64,000 nucleotides of DNA from Clostridiales bacterium Firm_07 (GTDB taxonomy: Bacteria; Bacillota; Clostridia; Oscillospirales; CAG-272): positions 1 through 64,000 of the forward strand of contig LVAM01000017.1 in assembly GCA_001604005.1 (NCBI GenBank). The letters run 5' to 3'. Positions 25,287-33,606 of this stretch are shown piece after piece (the first letter of the stretch is position 1; each line of letters begins with the position of its first letter). The position numbers and the translations under genes were made by a program. The notes under the pieces are model-generated. The model had not been told where the DNA came from. It made no database searches and saw nothing but the letters and a program-made list of their open reading frames with translations.

Positions 25287-27431
25287 TTATTCGATAAACG
25301 CCACGCCGTTTGCGTTGTGCGTCAGTGTCGTGGAGGTCGCCGTCGTCACGCTGCCCGTGTAGCCGAGATATACGACCGACGCGTTCATCGAGATCGGCAT
25401 TTTGACGCTCACCGCGCCGTCAAGTACCACGTAACTGCCCGCCGAAGCGCTTACGTTCGCCGTGCCGCCCGCCGTGGCGAGAGCGGAGCAATTCTGCGCC
25501 TCGTTGCCCATTCCGCCCGCCGAGCCGATCGCCAACACAAGACCGCCCGTGTAGGTGTATCCGCGCTCGGTGTCAATGGAAGAGTTGCCGTTGCTGTTCG
25601 AGATGACGACCGTCTTGCCGCCCGAGAAGACGATGCCCTGATTGTAGGTCTGGCTGTTCGAGTCCAGTCCGTCGCCTTTGGCGAAAACGTAAAGCGTGCC
25701 GCCCGATACCGTGATGCCGACACCCGCCGTGGCGGTGGCGTTGACGCCGTCGTCGGTGGAGACGACCGAAACGTCGCCGCCCGAGATCTCGACCGTGTTT
25801 CCTTCGATACCCTCGTAGGCATGGATCACGCGCACCGTGCCGCCCGAAATGCTCGTCACACCGTCGGCGTGGATGCCGTCGTCATCCGAGTAAAGCGTCA
25901 GCGTTCCGCCCGAGATGGTGATATTGCCGAGCGGCGCCACGCCGTTTTCCAGCGTCTCGTCGTTGTTCGCGTGGATCGCGTCGTCATAAGATTTCACGGT
26001 CACGCTGCCCGCCGCGATGACGATCTCGTTGTCGGCTTTGATACCTTTGGTGGAATAAGAACCTTTATTGCTGTTACCATCTCCCATCATACCGCCGCCG
26101 AAGGAGCGATTGGTCCAGTTCATTTGGAGCGATCCGTTTCTGTACGTGAGCGCTATGGTGTCGTAATTCTCATTGACACTGATCGCGCCGCTTGCGGCGG
26201 CATAGTCCTCGCTCTGCCCCGCCGCTTGCGTGTCGGTGTAGATATACAGGATCATTTTTGCGTATCCGGAAGGCTTTTCAATGGGAAAATAGCGATATCT
26301 GTCCTCGGTTTCCGACGCCGCCGAGTTTTTCCATACGCCCTCTTCGCCGTCGTTGTAATAATAAACGGAATACTTGTAAGAAGTCGAATTGTAGCGCACG
26401 TAATAATACGCCGTTGACACTTCGGTCACTTCTTCGGAATAAGGAGAATATTTGTCGGTGAAAATTTGCAGATCCAGGGTGCCGCTCTCCTCGTTCAGTT
26501 CGACGTTGTACGCGGCGTCAAGTCCGTCGCACGCGGCGTAAATGAGGATCGTGCCGCCTTGAAGCGAGATCGTCCCGCGCTGATTGCCCTTGGAGGAAAC
26601 GTCGCTGTTGGAAGTTTTGATGCCGTCGCCCTGCCGCGCGATCAGCGTGATGTTGCCGGAAAGCACCGTTACGCTGTCGTTGCCTTTGAGCGCGTTGTCG
26701 ACGCATTCCACCTGCAAGGTGAGGTTTTTCACTTCCAGATCGTCTTTGGTGTGAATGCCGTTGTTGGAGACCGAGGAAACTTTCAGCGTGCCCTTGCCCT
26801 TCACGTCCAGATCGCAATCGGCAAAGATCGCCGCCGAGATCTCGTCGTCGCCCGCCGCCGCGCGGCTGTCGACGACGACGTTTTCAGTCGATTTATTTGC
26901 CGAGATCGCCGCCTTGTCAAATCCCGTGATCGAGATGGGGCATTCCGTATACGAGGTCAGCGTCAGTCCTTTTAAGGAGAGCGTAAATTCATATTCTTCG
27001 CTCCCCGTGCCGTCTGCCGTAATGTTCCCGTAAAATATGCCGGAAAGGCTGTACTCACTGTCTTCCGTGATCCCCGAGAAGGTGATCGTATTGCCCGAAA
27101 CGGTATAGGCGCCCGCCGTGCCGGATACGCACTTTACGGTAACGCTCGCTTCCTCGCCGCTCGTCTCCTCACGGTAGGTATATACGCCGTTATCAACGTC
27201 CGACGAGACCAGCTGATAGTTATATTGAACGCTGTCCACCTGCACGGTTTCCACTTCGTTGTCGTCCGTAATATCGGTCGCGACACTCGTCGTATTCTCC
27301 GCCGAGTCGCTTGTGTTCACGTCCGCTCCCGTGCCCTCTGCGCCGCTTTTTTTCGAGCACCCGATCAGCGCGAAAGGGATCATCAAAAGGGCAAGCAGCA
27401 CCGCCAAAAATATCGTCATCGTTTTTTTCAT
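25287..27431 (-). CDS. Cthe_2159-like carbohydrate-binding beta-helix lipoprotein
   Basis: A 714-residue secreted lipoprotein. The signal peptide ends in a lipobox (IPFALIGCSKK, Cys25), then an acidic Thr/Ser linker. The bulk is repeats around DDGIHA / ISGGT (for example LYSDDDGIHADGVTSISGG), the pattern of a right-handed beta-helix as in the polygalacturonate-binding Cthe_2159 family with calcium-binding Asp ladders. An insert with Tyr-rich sequence (about 330-450) interrupts the repeats. Likely a surface adhesin or glycan-binding protein. The start overlaps the preceding gene by 4 nt, and AGAGGAG lies 10 nt upstream. Probably controlled by the neighbouring two-component system. Confidence 0.8.
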   Translation of the reverse strand: MKKTMTIFLAVLLALLMIPFALIGCSKKSGAEGTGADVNTSDSAENTTSVATDITDDNEVETVQVDSVQYNYQLVSSDVDNGVYTYREETSGEEASVTVKCVSGTAGAYTVSGNTITFSGITEDSEYSLSGIFYGNITADGTGSEEYEFTLSLKGLTLTSYTECPISITGFDKAAISANKSTENVVVDSRAAAGDDEISAAIFADCDLDVKGKGTLKVSSVSNNGIHTKDDLEVKNLTLQVECVDNALKGNDSVTVLSGNITLIARQGDGIKTSNSDVSSKGNQRGTISLQGGTILIYAACDGLDAAYNVELNEESGTLDLQIFTDKYSPYSEEVTEVSTAYYYVRYNSTSYKYSVYYYNDGEEGVWKNSAASETEDRYRYFPIEKPSGYAKMILYIYTDTQAAGQSEDYAAASGAISVNENYDTIALTYRNGSLQMNWTNRSFGGGMMGDGNSNKGSYSTKGIKADNEIVIAAGSVTVKSYDDAIHANNDETLENGVAPLGNITISGGTLTLYSDDDGIHADGVTSISGGTVRVIHAYEGIEGNTVEISGGDVSVVSTDDGVNATATAGVGITVSGGTLYVFAKGDGLDSNSQTYNQGIVFSGGKTVVISNSNGNSSIDTERGYTYTGGLVLAIGSAGGMGNEAQNCSALATAGGTANVSASAGSYVVLDGAVSVKMPISMNASVVYLGYTGSVTTATSTTLTHNANGVAFIE

Positions 27432-27946
27432 TGTTCGTTTCTCCTCTCGTTATCATTTTCCGTGTTTTCCGCGGCGACCGCCTTTTGCGCGAAAGGCGAA
27501 ACCGCGTTCATACGGCTGAAAATCGCCCACATCAGAAGGAATGCAAACCCGAAGACCGCAAGTACGGTTCCGACGGCATAGCCGACGACGCTTTTTTCGC
27601 TTTGCGGCGCGCCGTCCCGCGCGGTCGGCGCTCCCGTGTCAAAAGCGTTCGGTCGCGTCCTCATATTGCCGAACTCCTGCTGTGCGCCCTCTTGGGGCAC
27701 ACCGGCGGGCGGCGTTGCCGAGGCGACGGCATCCGTGCCGTCGCTTTCGATTTCTCCCGTTATCTCCATCGTGCCGATCTCCTCGCCGCTCCCGGTCGGC
27801 GGCGCGCCGTTGAACGTCGGTCGCATATCGGCGGGAACGCTTTGTGTCGTTGTTTCCGGCAAAATCTGCCGTACAAGAAAGATCGTCAGCACAAGGCAAA
27901 TTGCCATAAGGGAAAGCAAGATCACATTTTTCCAAAGTCGTTTCAT
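27428..27946 (-). CDS. Two-helix membrane protein of unknown function
   Basis: A 172-residue protein with an N-terminal membrane helix (about 8-26), a 90-residue polar, Pro/Thr/Glu-rich external segment and a second helix (about 120-142), ending in a charged cytoplasmic tail. No family recognised. It is first in a two-gene operon, overlapping the carbohydrate-binding lipoprotein gene by 4 nt, so it may help export, display or sense that protein. The ATG at 27946 has AAAGGGGG upstream. The promoter carries the same direct repeat as the two-component operon. Confidence 0.65.
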   Translation of the reverse strand: MKRLWKNVILLSLMAICLVLTIFLVRQILPETTTQSVPADMRPTFNGAPPTGSGEEIGTMEITGEIESDGTDAVASATPPAGVPQEGAQQEFGNMRTRPNAFDTGAPTARDGAPQSEKSVVGYAVGTVLAVFGFAFLLMWAIFSRMNAVSPFAQKAVAAENTENDNERRNEQ

Positions 27947-27978
27947 TGAAAAATCCCCCTTTCGGTTTCCTTGACCTC

Positions 27979-28011
27979 ATTATACAGGGCGAGCCTTAAA
28001 TCGGACTTAAA
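27979..28011 (-). promoter_or_regulatory. Promoter with response-regulator box upstream of the lipoprotein operon
   Basis: On the minus strand TTTAAG (28006-28011), 5 nt, TTTAAG (27995-28000), 10 nt, TATAAT (27979-27984). No -35 match; the direct repeat takes its place. The geometry is the same as at 29988-30020. Confidence 0.65.
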
Positions 28012-28017
28012 AAAAGA

Positions 28018-28053
28018 AGGTGCGAAAAAAAGTTTTTCAACTTTTTTTCGCAC
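28018..28053 (-). terminator. Terminator after the histidine kinase gene
   Basis: GGTGCGAAAAAAAGTT (28018-28033), loop TTTC, AACTTTTTTTCGCACC (28038-28053). On the minus strand it is followed by TTCTTTTTTT. It separates the two-component operon from the lipoprotein operon. Confidence 0.85.
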
Positions 28054-28058
28054 CGCCC

Positions 28059-29294
28059 TCAAAGGGGCAACGTGAGAAGAAAACCGATATGCGTTTCATC
28101 CTTTTTGTATGCCGTCAGCTCTCCGCCGTGCGCGCGGGCGGTGGCGCGGGCAATGGAGAGCCCGATGCCGAAACCGCTGCCCGCCGTGCGCGCCCGGTCG
28201 GCGCGGTAAAAGCGGTCGAAAAGCCGTTCAAGCGGCACTTTCCCGACGCCCGCGTAGGTGTTTTCCACCGAGAGCACAACTTTATGTTTGGCGGCAAGGC
28301 GCACCGTGATCTCGCCGTCCGCGTCGCAATATTTCACCGCGTTATCCAATAAGATCGCCGCAAGCCGCCGCAGGGCACCCTCGTCACCCGACACCGTAAC
28401 GCCCTCCTTTATTTCTGCGGAAAGTTTTTTCCCCTTGGCGGCCGCCGCGCCCGCAAACTCCGATACCGTGTCGGCAAGACAATCGGAGAGTGAAAACGGC
28501 TCTTTTCGTATCTCGTGCTTTTCCTCGTCCATGCGCGAGAGCGTGACAAGTTGCTCCACCAGAGCCGCCATATTCTTTCCTTCCGCCCGCATATCGTCGA
28601 TCCATTCGTTTTTGCCGAGTTCCGCCTCGGCGATGTCCAGATCGGTCAAAATGAGCGTGAGCGGCGTTTTTAATTCGTGATTCGCGTCGGTGACGAACTG
28701 CTTTTGCTTTTCGTAACTTTCCGCCACGGGACGCACCGCGCGGCGGGAAAAGAAAATAATGAAGACCAGCGAAACGGCGCCGCTTACCGCCAGAACCGCC
28801 ATCGTGCCGAGCAAATACCGGTTTGACTGATGCCGGTTCATACTGCCGTCCACAAAGGTGACGGCGACACCGTCCTTTACGGCGTATTTTTTATAGCGAA
28901 AATCCCCCGACCATCCGCGCGAAGCCTTTTTCGTCATCGCCTCATCGGCAAGGGAGCGGGCGCCCGCGGCGTCAACCGACCGTATGGCGTCGGTCTGGCT
29001 TTCGAGATAGTTCCCCTCGCTGTCGTAAAAAACAGTGAAATAGCGCGTGCTGAACTGCGTTTCCCTGTTGATAAGACCGGGTTTTTCTCCTTCTTTGGGC
29101 GGTGCGCCCTCCGCTTTTTGCGCAAGATCGGGAAAACGCCCGCCGCCCGAGGCGATGGTGTCGGTCAGAGTGTCCATCGTGCGGTTGAGCGAAAGAGAGC
29201 TGAACAGCAAAATCAGGGCGAAAATGACGAGCAGCACGCTCTCGATGGACAGCGCGCTGATGAGAATGAATTTTTTTCGCAAACGATAGATCAT
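28059..29294 (-). CDS. Two-component sensor histidine kinase
   Basis: A 411-residue membrane kinase: TM1 (about 9-33), an extracellular sensor of about 125 residues without a named fold, TM2 (about 161-183), dimerisation box TDANHELKTPLTL with phospho-acceptor His206, N-box LLDNAVKY (about 320), and an ATP lid/G2 region GSGFGIGLSIA. The ATG at 29294 overlaps the response regulator stop by 4 nt. Signal unknown; the adjacent regulon points to a cell-surface or carbohydrate cue. Confidence 0.9.
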   Translation of the reverse strand: MIYRLRKKFILISALSIESVLLVIFALILLFSSLSLNRTMDTLTDTIASGGGRFPDLAQKAEGAPPKEGEKPGLINRETQFSTRYFTVFYDSEGNYLESQTDAIRSVDAAGARSLADEAMTKKASRGWSGDFRYKKYAVKDGVAVTFVDGSMNRHQSNRYLLGTMAVLAVSGAVSLVFIIFFSRRAVRPVAESYEKQKQFVTDANHELKTPLTLILTDLDIAEAELGKNEWIDDMRAEGKNMAALVEQLVTLSRMDEEKHEIRKEPFSLSDCLADTVSEFAGAAAAKGKKLSAEIKEGVTVSGDEGALRRLAAILLDNAVKYCDADGEITVRLAAKHKVVLSVENTYAGVGKVPLERLFDRFYRADRARTAGSGFGIGLSIARATARAHGGELTAYKKDETHIGFLLTLPL

Positions 29295-29965
29295 ACGCGC
29301 GCCTCCAAAAAGTAACCCGTCCCGCGCGAAAAGCGGATCTCGATCGGCGCGCCCAGCGCTTCGATCTTTTTGCGCAGATTGGAAATGTGTACCCACACGA
29401 CGCCGGTGTCCACCGTCGCGTCCCACCCCCAAATGTGGGTAATGAGGCGCTCGGTGGAGAAGGCCGCGCCGGGGGAAGACATCAGCATTTCAAGAATCTG
29501 AAACTCTTTGCCGCCCAGTGCCTTCGTGCCGCCCCCGAAAGACAGTTCAAAGGTAGTGCGGTTGAGCGTCACGCCCGCAAGCGTGACGAGATCCGGCGTA
29601 TAGTTTTCTTTTCGCCGCAGCATCGCCCGCACCCGCGCCAACAGTTCGGCTTGCGAAAAGGGTTTGGGGAGATAGTCGTCCGCGCCGACGTCAAGCCCCC
29701 GCACGCGGTCCTCAACGTCCGCGCGGGCGGTGAGAAACAGCGTGGGAAGCGACACGCCCGATTTCCGCAAACGGGAAAGAACTTCAAAACCGTCCATTTC
29801 GGGCATCATCACGTCGCACACGAAACCGTCGTATTCGCCCGACATCGCATAGTCGAGCGCGTCGGCGCCGTTTTCCACGCCGTCCGCGGTATATCCGTTC
29901 GCTTTGAAAATATAGAGCAATGATTTGAGAAGTCGCGCGTCGTCTTCCGCAACAAGCAACCGCAC
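29291..29965 (-). CDS. OmpR/PhoB-family response regulator
   Basis: A 224-residue regulator: receiver domain with acidic pocket Glu7-Asp8-Asp9, phospho-acceptor Asp51 (CDVMMPEMDG), Thr78 and Lys100 (LPKPF), then an OmpR-type winged helix (about 125-222; ending SRGTGYFLEA). Start GTG 29965 behind GGGGGG. Transcribed first, with the kinase. Its own promoter carries a TTTAAG direct repeat also found before the neighbouring lipoprotein operon, so autoregulation is likely. Confidence 0.92.
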   Translation of the reverse strand: MRLLVAEDDARLLKSLLYIFKANGYTADGVENGADALDYAMSGEYDGFVCDVMMPEMDGFEVLSRLRKSGVSLPTLFLTARADVEDRVRGLDVGADDYLPKPFSQAELLARVRAMLRRKENYTPDLVTLAGVTLNRTTFELSFGGGTKALGGKEFQILEMLMSSPGAAFSTERLITHIWGWDATVDTGVVWVHISNLRKKIEALGAPIEIRFSRGTGYFLEARV

Positions 29966-29987
29966 AAAGATCCCCCCTTTTTCAAAA

Positions 29988-30020
29988 AGTATACGGCATC
30001 AAACTTAAATCAACCTTAAA
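29988..30020 (-). promoter_or_regulatory. Promoter with response-regulator box of the two-component operon
   Basis: On the minus strand TTTAAG (30015-30020), 5 nt, TTTAAG (30004-30009), 10 nt, TATACT (29988-29993). Same architecture as 27979-28011. Confidence 0.65.
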
Positions 30021-30064
30021 TATCTTACCATACCGGCGCATAAATGTCAATTTTTCCCCTTTGC

Positions 30065-30093
30065 TTGACAGCGTCACGGGGGTATGATATACT
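30065..30093 (+). promoter_or_regulatory. Promoter of the ABC-2 transporter operon
   Basis: TTGACA (30065-30070), 17-nt spacer, TATACT (30088-30093). Confidence 0.75.
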
Positions 30094-30153
30094 ACATCTG
30101 TTATGTATATAAAAGGCGGCGCCCGAAAGCGCGATGCCCGAAAGGAGAAATTT

Positions 30154-30864
30154 ATGCTCGATATTCAACACCTCACGAAATGTTACGGAGAGAAAAAAGC
30201 GGTGGACGATCTCTCGCTCCATATTGAGAAAGGCGAGATCTACGGCTTTATCGGTCACAACGGCGCCGGCAAGACCACCACGCTCCGCTCGGCGGTGGGC
30301 ATTCAGAGTTTTGACAGCGGCGAAATTTTCATCAACGGCATTTCGATCAAGACAAACCCGCTTGCCGCCAAGACCGTGCTTGCCTATATCCCCGACAACC
30401 CCGATCTTTATGACTTTATGTCGGGCGTCAAATATCTCAATTTCATCGCGGACATTTTCGGCGTGCCCGCCTCGGTGCGCGCGGAGCGTATCAAACGCTA
30501 TGCCGATCTTTTTGAACTGACAAACGATCTCTCGCAACCCATTTTCGCTTATTCGCACGGTATGAAGCAGAAACTCGCCATCATCTCCGCGTGGCTCCAC
30601 GCGCCCAAACTGATCGTGATGGACGAACCCTTCGTGGGGCTTGATCCCAAAGCCTCGCACACCTTAAAAGGTATGATGCGCGAAGTTTGCGACGAGGGCG
30701 GCGCCATCTTCTTCTCCACCCACGTCCTCGAAGTGGCGGAAAAACTCTGCGACAAAGTGGCGATCATCAAAGCGGGCAAACTCATTCGCTCCGGCACGAT
30801 GGAAGAAGTGCGCGGCGACGCAAGTCTTGAACAGGTCTTTCTTGACTCGGAGGGCGCGGAATGA
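30154..30864 (+). CDS. ABC transporter ATP-binding protein (ABC-2 type)
   Basis: A 236-residue ATPase: Walker A GHNGAGKTTT (about 34-43), signature YSHGMKQKL (about 133-141), Walker B LIVMDEPFVGLD and switch His in FFSTHVLEVAEKLCD. Works with the permease encoded next, with which it overlaps by 4 nt. Such pairs export lipids, drugs or polymers, or act in resistance; the substrate is not evident. ATG 30154 is chosen because AAAGGAG lies 7 nt upstream; the frame also opens at 30103 without one. Confidence 0.92.
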   Translation: MLDIQHLTKCYGEKKAVDDLSLHIEKGEIYGFIGHNGAGKTTTLRSAVGIQSFDSGEIFINGISIKTNPLAAKTVLAYIPDNPDLYDFMSGVKYLNFIADIFGVPASVRAERIKRYADLFELTNDLSQPIFAYSHGMKQKLAIISAWLHAPKLIVMDEPFVGLDPKASHTLKGMMREVCDEGGAIFFSTHVLEVAEKLCDKVAIIKAGKLIRSGTMEEVRGDASLEQVFLDSEGAE

Positions 30865-32456
30865 TCAAAATTTTGCTCAAAAAGCAGTTCGGGGAGATCT
30901 TTCGAGCCTATTTTTACAACGAAAAAAAGAAAACTCTCCGCTCAAAAGCCGCCACCGCCGTCTTTTTCGGCTTGTTTGCGCTGTTGATGATCGGGCTCCT
31001 CGGCGGTATGTTCACGATGTTTTCCATCGTGCTGTGCGCGCCGCTTGCCAACGCCGGCTTTGCGTGGCTGTATTTTCTCATCATCTCGGCCATCTCGGTC
31101 GTGCTTGGCACGTTCGGCAGCGTGTTTACCACCTATTCGGGGCTTTATCTTGCCAAAGACAACGATCTTCTCCTTTCAATGCCGATCCCCGTGCGCGCCA
31201 TACTCGCCGTCAGACTGATCGGCGTCTACCTGATGGGCGCTATGTACGCCGTTACCGCGTATCTCCCCGCTCTCATCGTCTATTTCGTAGTGGGCTCTCC
31301 CTCTTTCGCCTCTGTCCTCGGCGCCGTTTGGCTGATGTTCCTTGTCACGCTCTTCGTCTTTCTGCTCTCGGTCGCGCTCGGCTTTGCCGTGGCGAAGATC
31401 AGCGTCAAATTCAAACGCAAAAGTTACGTCGCGGTGATCCTTTCCCTCTTGTTCGTTATGCTGTATTACGTCGTGTATTTCAAGGCGCAAAAACTCATCT
31501 CCGCACTGCTTGAAAACGTCGTCCTCTACGGTGAAAACGTGAAAAAAGCCGCCTATCCGCTGTATCTCGTCGGCAGAGTGGCGGAAGGGAACGGGCTCGC
31601 GTTTCTCGCGATCACAGCCTGCCACCTCGCGCTTCTCGCGCTCGCTTTCTTCGTCCTCTCCCGCACTTTCATCGGCATCGCCACCGCCACCGCGTCTGGC
31701 GGCAAAGTGCGCTACCGCGCGAAGGAAGCGCACAGCCGTTCGCCGTTTCGCGCCCTGCTCTCACGGGAATTCGCACGCTTTTCTTCCAGCGCCCTTTATA
31801 TGCTCAACGGCGCGCTCGGCACGCTGATCTTGCCCGCGGCGGGCATCTTTCTCATCGTGAAAAAAGAGATGGTCTTCACACTGATCGCCGCCTTTTTCGG
31901 GGAAAGCGATATGGGCGCGCTGATCTTTGCCGCCGCGTTTCTCTTTTTGCTGTCGATGAACACCGTGGCGGCGCCCTCGGTCTCGCTGGAAGGCAAGACG
32001 CTCTGGCAACTGCGTTCCCTGCCCGTCGGCGGGTGGGATGTGCTGCTTGCCAAACTGACGCTGCACCTGCTGCTGACCGGCGTGCCCGCCGTCCTCTTCT
32101 TGATCGGCGCGCTTGTCGCCCTGCGCCTTTCCTTCTTCGGTGCGCTCCTCTTTTTCGTCTTTATCGTTTCCGCCATACTCCTCTCGGCGCTCTTTGATCT
32201 TTTTGCGGGACTGATCAAAGTCAATCTCAACTGGACGAATGAGATCGTGCCGATCAAACAAAGTATGGCGGTGGCGCTGGCTCTCTTGTCCCCGTTGCTC
32301 TATGCCGCGCTCGGCGTGGGGCTTTACCTGCTTTTCGGCAGATTTGTCGGCGCGCTCCCCTTTCTTGCGCTCTTTGACGCGCTCACCATCGGACTTGCGC
32401 TTTTCGTTTGGTACCAAGTCCGCGGCCGCGGCGTGAAAATTTTTGAAAATCTGTAA
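30861..32456 (+). CDS. ABC-2-type permease, large
   Basis: A 531-residue polytopic protein with about 12 or more hydrophobic helices in two halves, separated by a basic cytoplasmic loop (GKVRYRAKEAHSRSPFRALLSREF, split here: GKVRYRAKEAHS then RSPFRALLSREF, about 281-305). The N-terminus (MIKILLKKQFGEIFRAYFYNE) precedes the first helix, as in Bacillota ABC-2 exporters. It is coupled to the ATPase gene by an ATGA overlap and closed by a terminator. Substrate unknown. Confidence 0.82.
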   Translation: MIKILLKKQFGEIFRAYFYNEKKKTLRSKAATAVFFGLFALLMIGLLGGMFTMFSIVLCAPLANAGFAWLYFLIISAISVVLGTFGSVFTTYSGLYLAKDNDLLLSMPIPVRAILAVRLIGVYLMGAMYAVTAYLPALIVYFVVGSPSFASVLGAVWLMFLVTLFVFLLSVALGFAVAKISVKFKRKSYVAVILSLLFVMLYYVVYFKAQKLISALLENVVLYGENVKKAAYPLYLVGRVAEGNGLAFLAITACHLALLALAFFVLSRTFIGIATATASGGKVRYRAKEAHSRSPFRALLSREFARFSSSALYMLNGALGTLILPAAGIFLIVKKEMVFTLIAAFFGESDMGALIFAAAFLFLLSMNTVAAPSVSLEGKTLWQLRSLPVGGWDVLLAKLTLHLLLTGVPAVLFLIGALVALRLSFFGALLFFVFIVSAILLSALFDLFAGLIKVNLNWTNEIVPIKQSMAVALALLSPLLYAALGVGLYLLFGRFVGALPFLALFDALTIGLALFVWYQVRGRGVKIFENL

Positions 32457-32467
32457 AACCCTGCCCG

Positions 32468-32496
32468 AAAAACGGCGCTCGAAAAGCGCCGTTTTT
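32468..32496 (+). terminator. Terminator of the ABC-2 operon
   Basis: AAAAACGGCGCT (32468-32479), short loop, AGCGCCGTTTTT (32485-32496). Confidence 0.85.
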
Positions 32497-32498
32497 CG

Positions 32499-32527
32499 TT
32501 GACAAAAAGCAAAAACAGTGCTATGAT
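32499..32527 (+). promoter_or_regulatory. Promoter of the reductase-ybaK-MFS operon
   Basis: TTGACA (32499-32504), 17-nt spacer, TATGAT (32522-32527). Confidence 0.7.
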
Positions 32528-32569
32528 GAAACAAGTTCCCACCTATTTGTATAAAGAAAGGATACCGTT

Positions 32570-33109
32570 ATGAAAAAAGTTTTGATCCTGTCGGGCAGTC
32601 CGCGCAAGGGCGGCAACTCCGATCTGCTTTGCGACGAGTTTATGCGGGGCGCGCTTGCCTCCGGCAACGAGGTGACCAAGATCCGCGTGGCTGAAAAGAA
32701 CGTGGGCTACTGCCGCGCCTGCTACGCCTGCGCCCGTAACGGCGGCGTTTGTGTGCAGAACGACGATATGAAAGAGATTCTTTCGGCAATGGAGAGCGCC
32801 GACGTGTTGGTACTGGCGACGCCCGTATACTTCTACTCCGCCTCGGCACAGTTAAAGACCGTGATCGACCGCACGCTGGCGCGCTGGACGAAACTCAAAA
32901 ACAAAGAGTTTTATTACATTATGACCTCCGCCGAAGAGAGCGACACCGTGATGGACGGCACGCTTGCCGTTTTGCGCGGCTTTGCCGATTGCCTTGAAGG
33001 CTCGGCGGAAAAAGGAATCCTTATGGGACAGGGCGCGGAAAAACGCGGCGATATCCGCGAAAAGCCCGCCTTTGCCGCCGCCTTTGAAATGGGCAGAAAT
33101 ATCCGATAA
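32570..33109 (+). CDS. Flavodoxin-fold NAD(P)H-dependent FMN reductase
   Basis: A 179-residue flavoprotein. LSGSPRKGGNS (7-17) is the FMN phosphate-binding loop; CRACYACARNGGVC (48-61) is a Cys-rich turn seen in iron-sulfur-flavoprotein-like members; TPVYFYSASAQLKTVIDR (84-101) is the second FMN loop. Reduces quinones, flavins or other acceptors; substrate unknown. The ATG at 32570 follows AGAAAGGATACCGTT. First gene of a unit with a YbaK-type deacylase and an MFS carrier. Confidence 0.85.
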   Translation: MKKVLILSGSPRKGGNSDLLCDEFMRGALASGNEVTKIRVAEKNVGYCRACYACARNGGVCVQNDDMKEILSAMESADVLVLATPVYFYSASAQLKTVIDRTLARWTKLKNKEFYYIMTSAEESDTVMDGTLAVLRGFADCLEGSAEKGILMGQGAEKRGDIREKPAFAAAFEMGRNIR

Positions 33110-33126
33110 AAGAAGGTGCTTTCAAT

Positions 33127-33606
33127 ATGAGCCTTGCAGGCGTGAAACAATATCTTGCTGCGTACGGTATGGCAGACAGAGTGCTGGAATTGGAGGCGTC
33201 TTCCGCCACCGTGCACGACGCCGCGCTCGCCCTCTCTACCGAGGAAGATCGCATTGCCAAGACCCTTTCGTTTTTACTTGACGAAACGCCCATTATCGTG
33301 GTGGTTTCGGGACACGCCAAAGTGGACAATCATAAGTTCAAAGAGACGTTTCACAAAAAAGCGAAAATGATCCCCTTTGCCGACGTGGAGCGCATCACCT
33401 CGCACCCCGTGGGCGGCGTTTGCCCCTTTGATCTCCCCGACGGGATCGCCGTGTATCTCGACCGCTCGCTCGCCAAATACGAAACCGTCTTTCCCGCCTG
33501 CGGCTCGGCGAACTCCGCCATTGAAATGAGCATTGCGGAGTTGGAACTGACCGCGCACCCCACGGCGTGGGTGGACGTGACCGTGACGCCCGCACCGACG
33601 ATATGA
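33127..33606 (+). CDS. YbaK/EbsC-family aminoacyl-tRNA deacylase
   Basis: A 159-residue single-domain protein of the YbaK/ProX editing fold, with KTLSFLLDETPIIVVVSG (45-62), the likely tRNA-contact Lys residues, and a C-terminal GSANSAIEMSIAEL. Family members hydrolyse mischarged Cys- or Ala-tRNAPro in trans. Sits 17 nt after the reductase gene and overlaps the MFS gene by 4 nt. The subclass within the family cannot be settled from sequence alone. Confidence 0.85.
   Translation: MSLAGVKQYLAAYGMADRVLELEASSATVHDAALALSTEEDRIAKTLSFLLDETPIIVVVSGHAKVDNHKFKETFHKKAKMIPFADVERITSHPVGGVCPFDLPDGIAVYLDRSLAKYETVFPACGSANSAIEMSIAELELTAHPTAWVDVTVTPAPTI

Noticed and set aside
25287-27000. Repeated motifs as a possible CRISPR or DNA repeat array
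   Set aside because: The periodicity is in the protein (beta-helix ISGGT/DDGIHA repeats); the DNA copies are divergent and inside one reading frame. No CRISPR array was seen anywhere.
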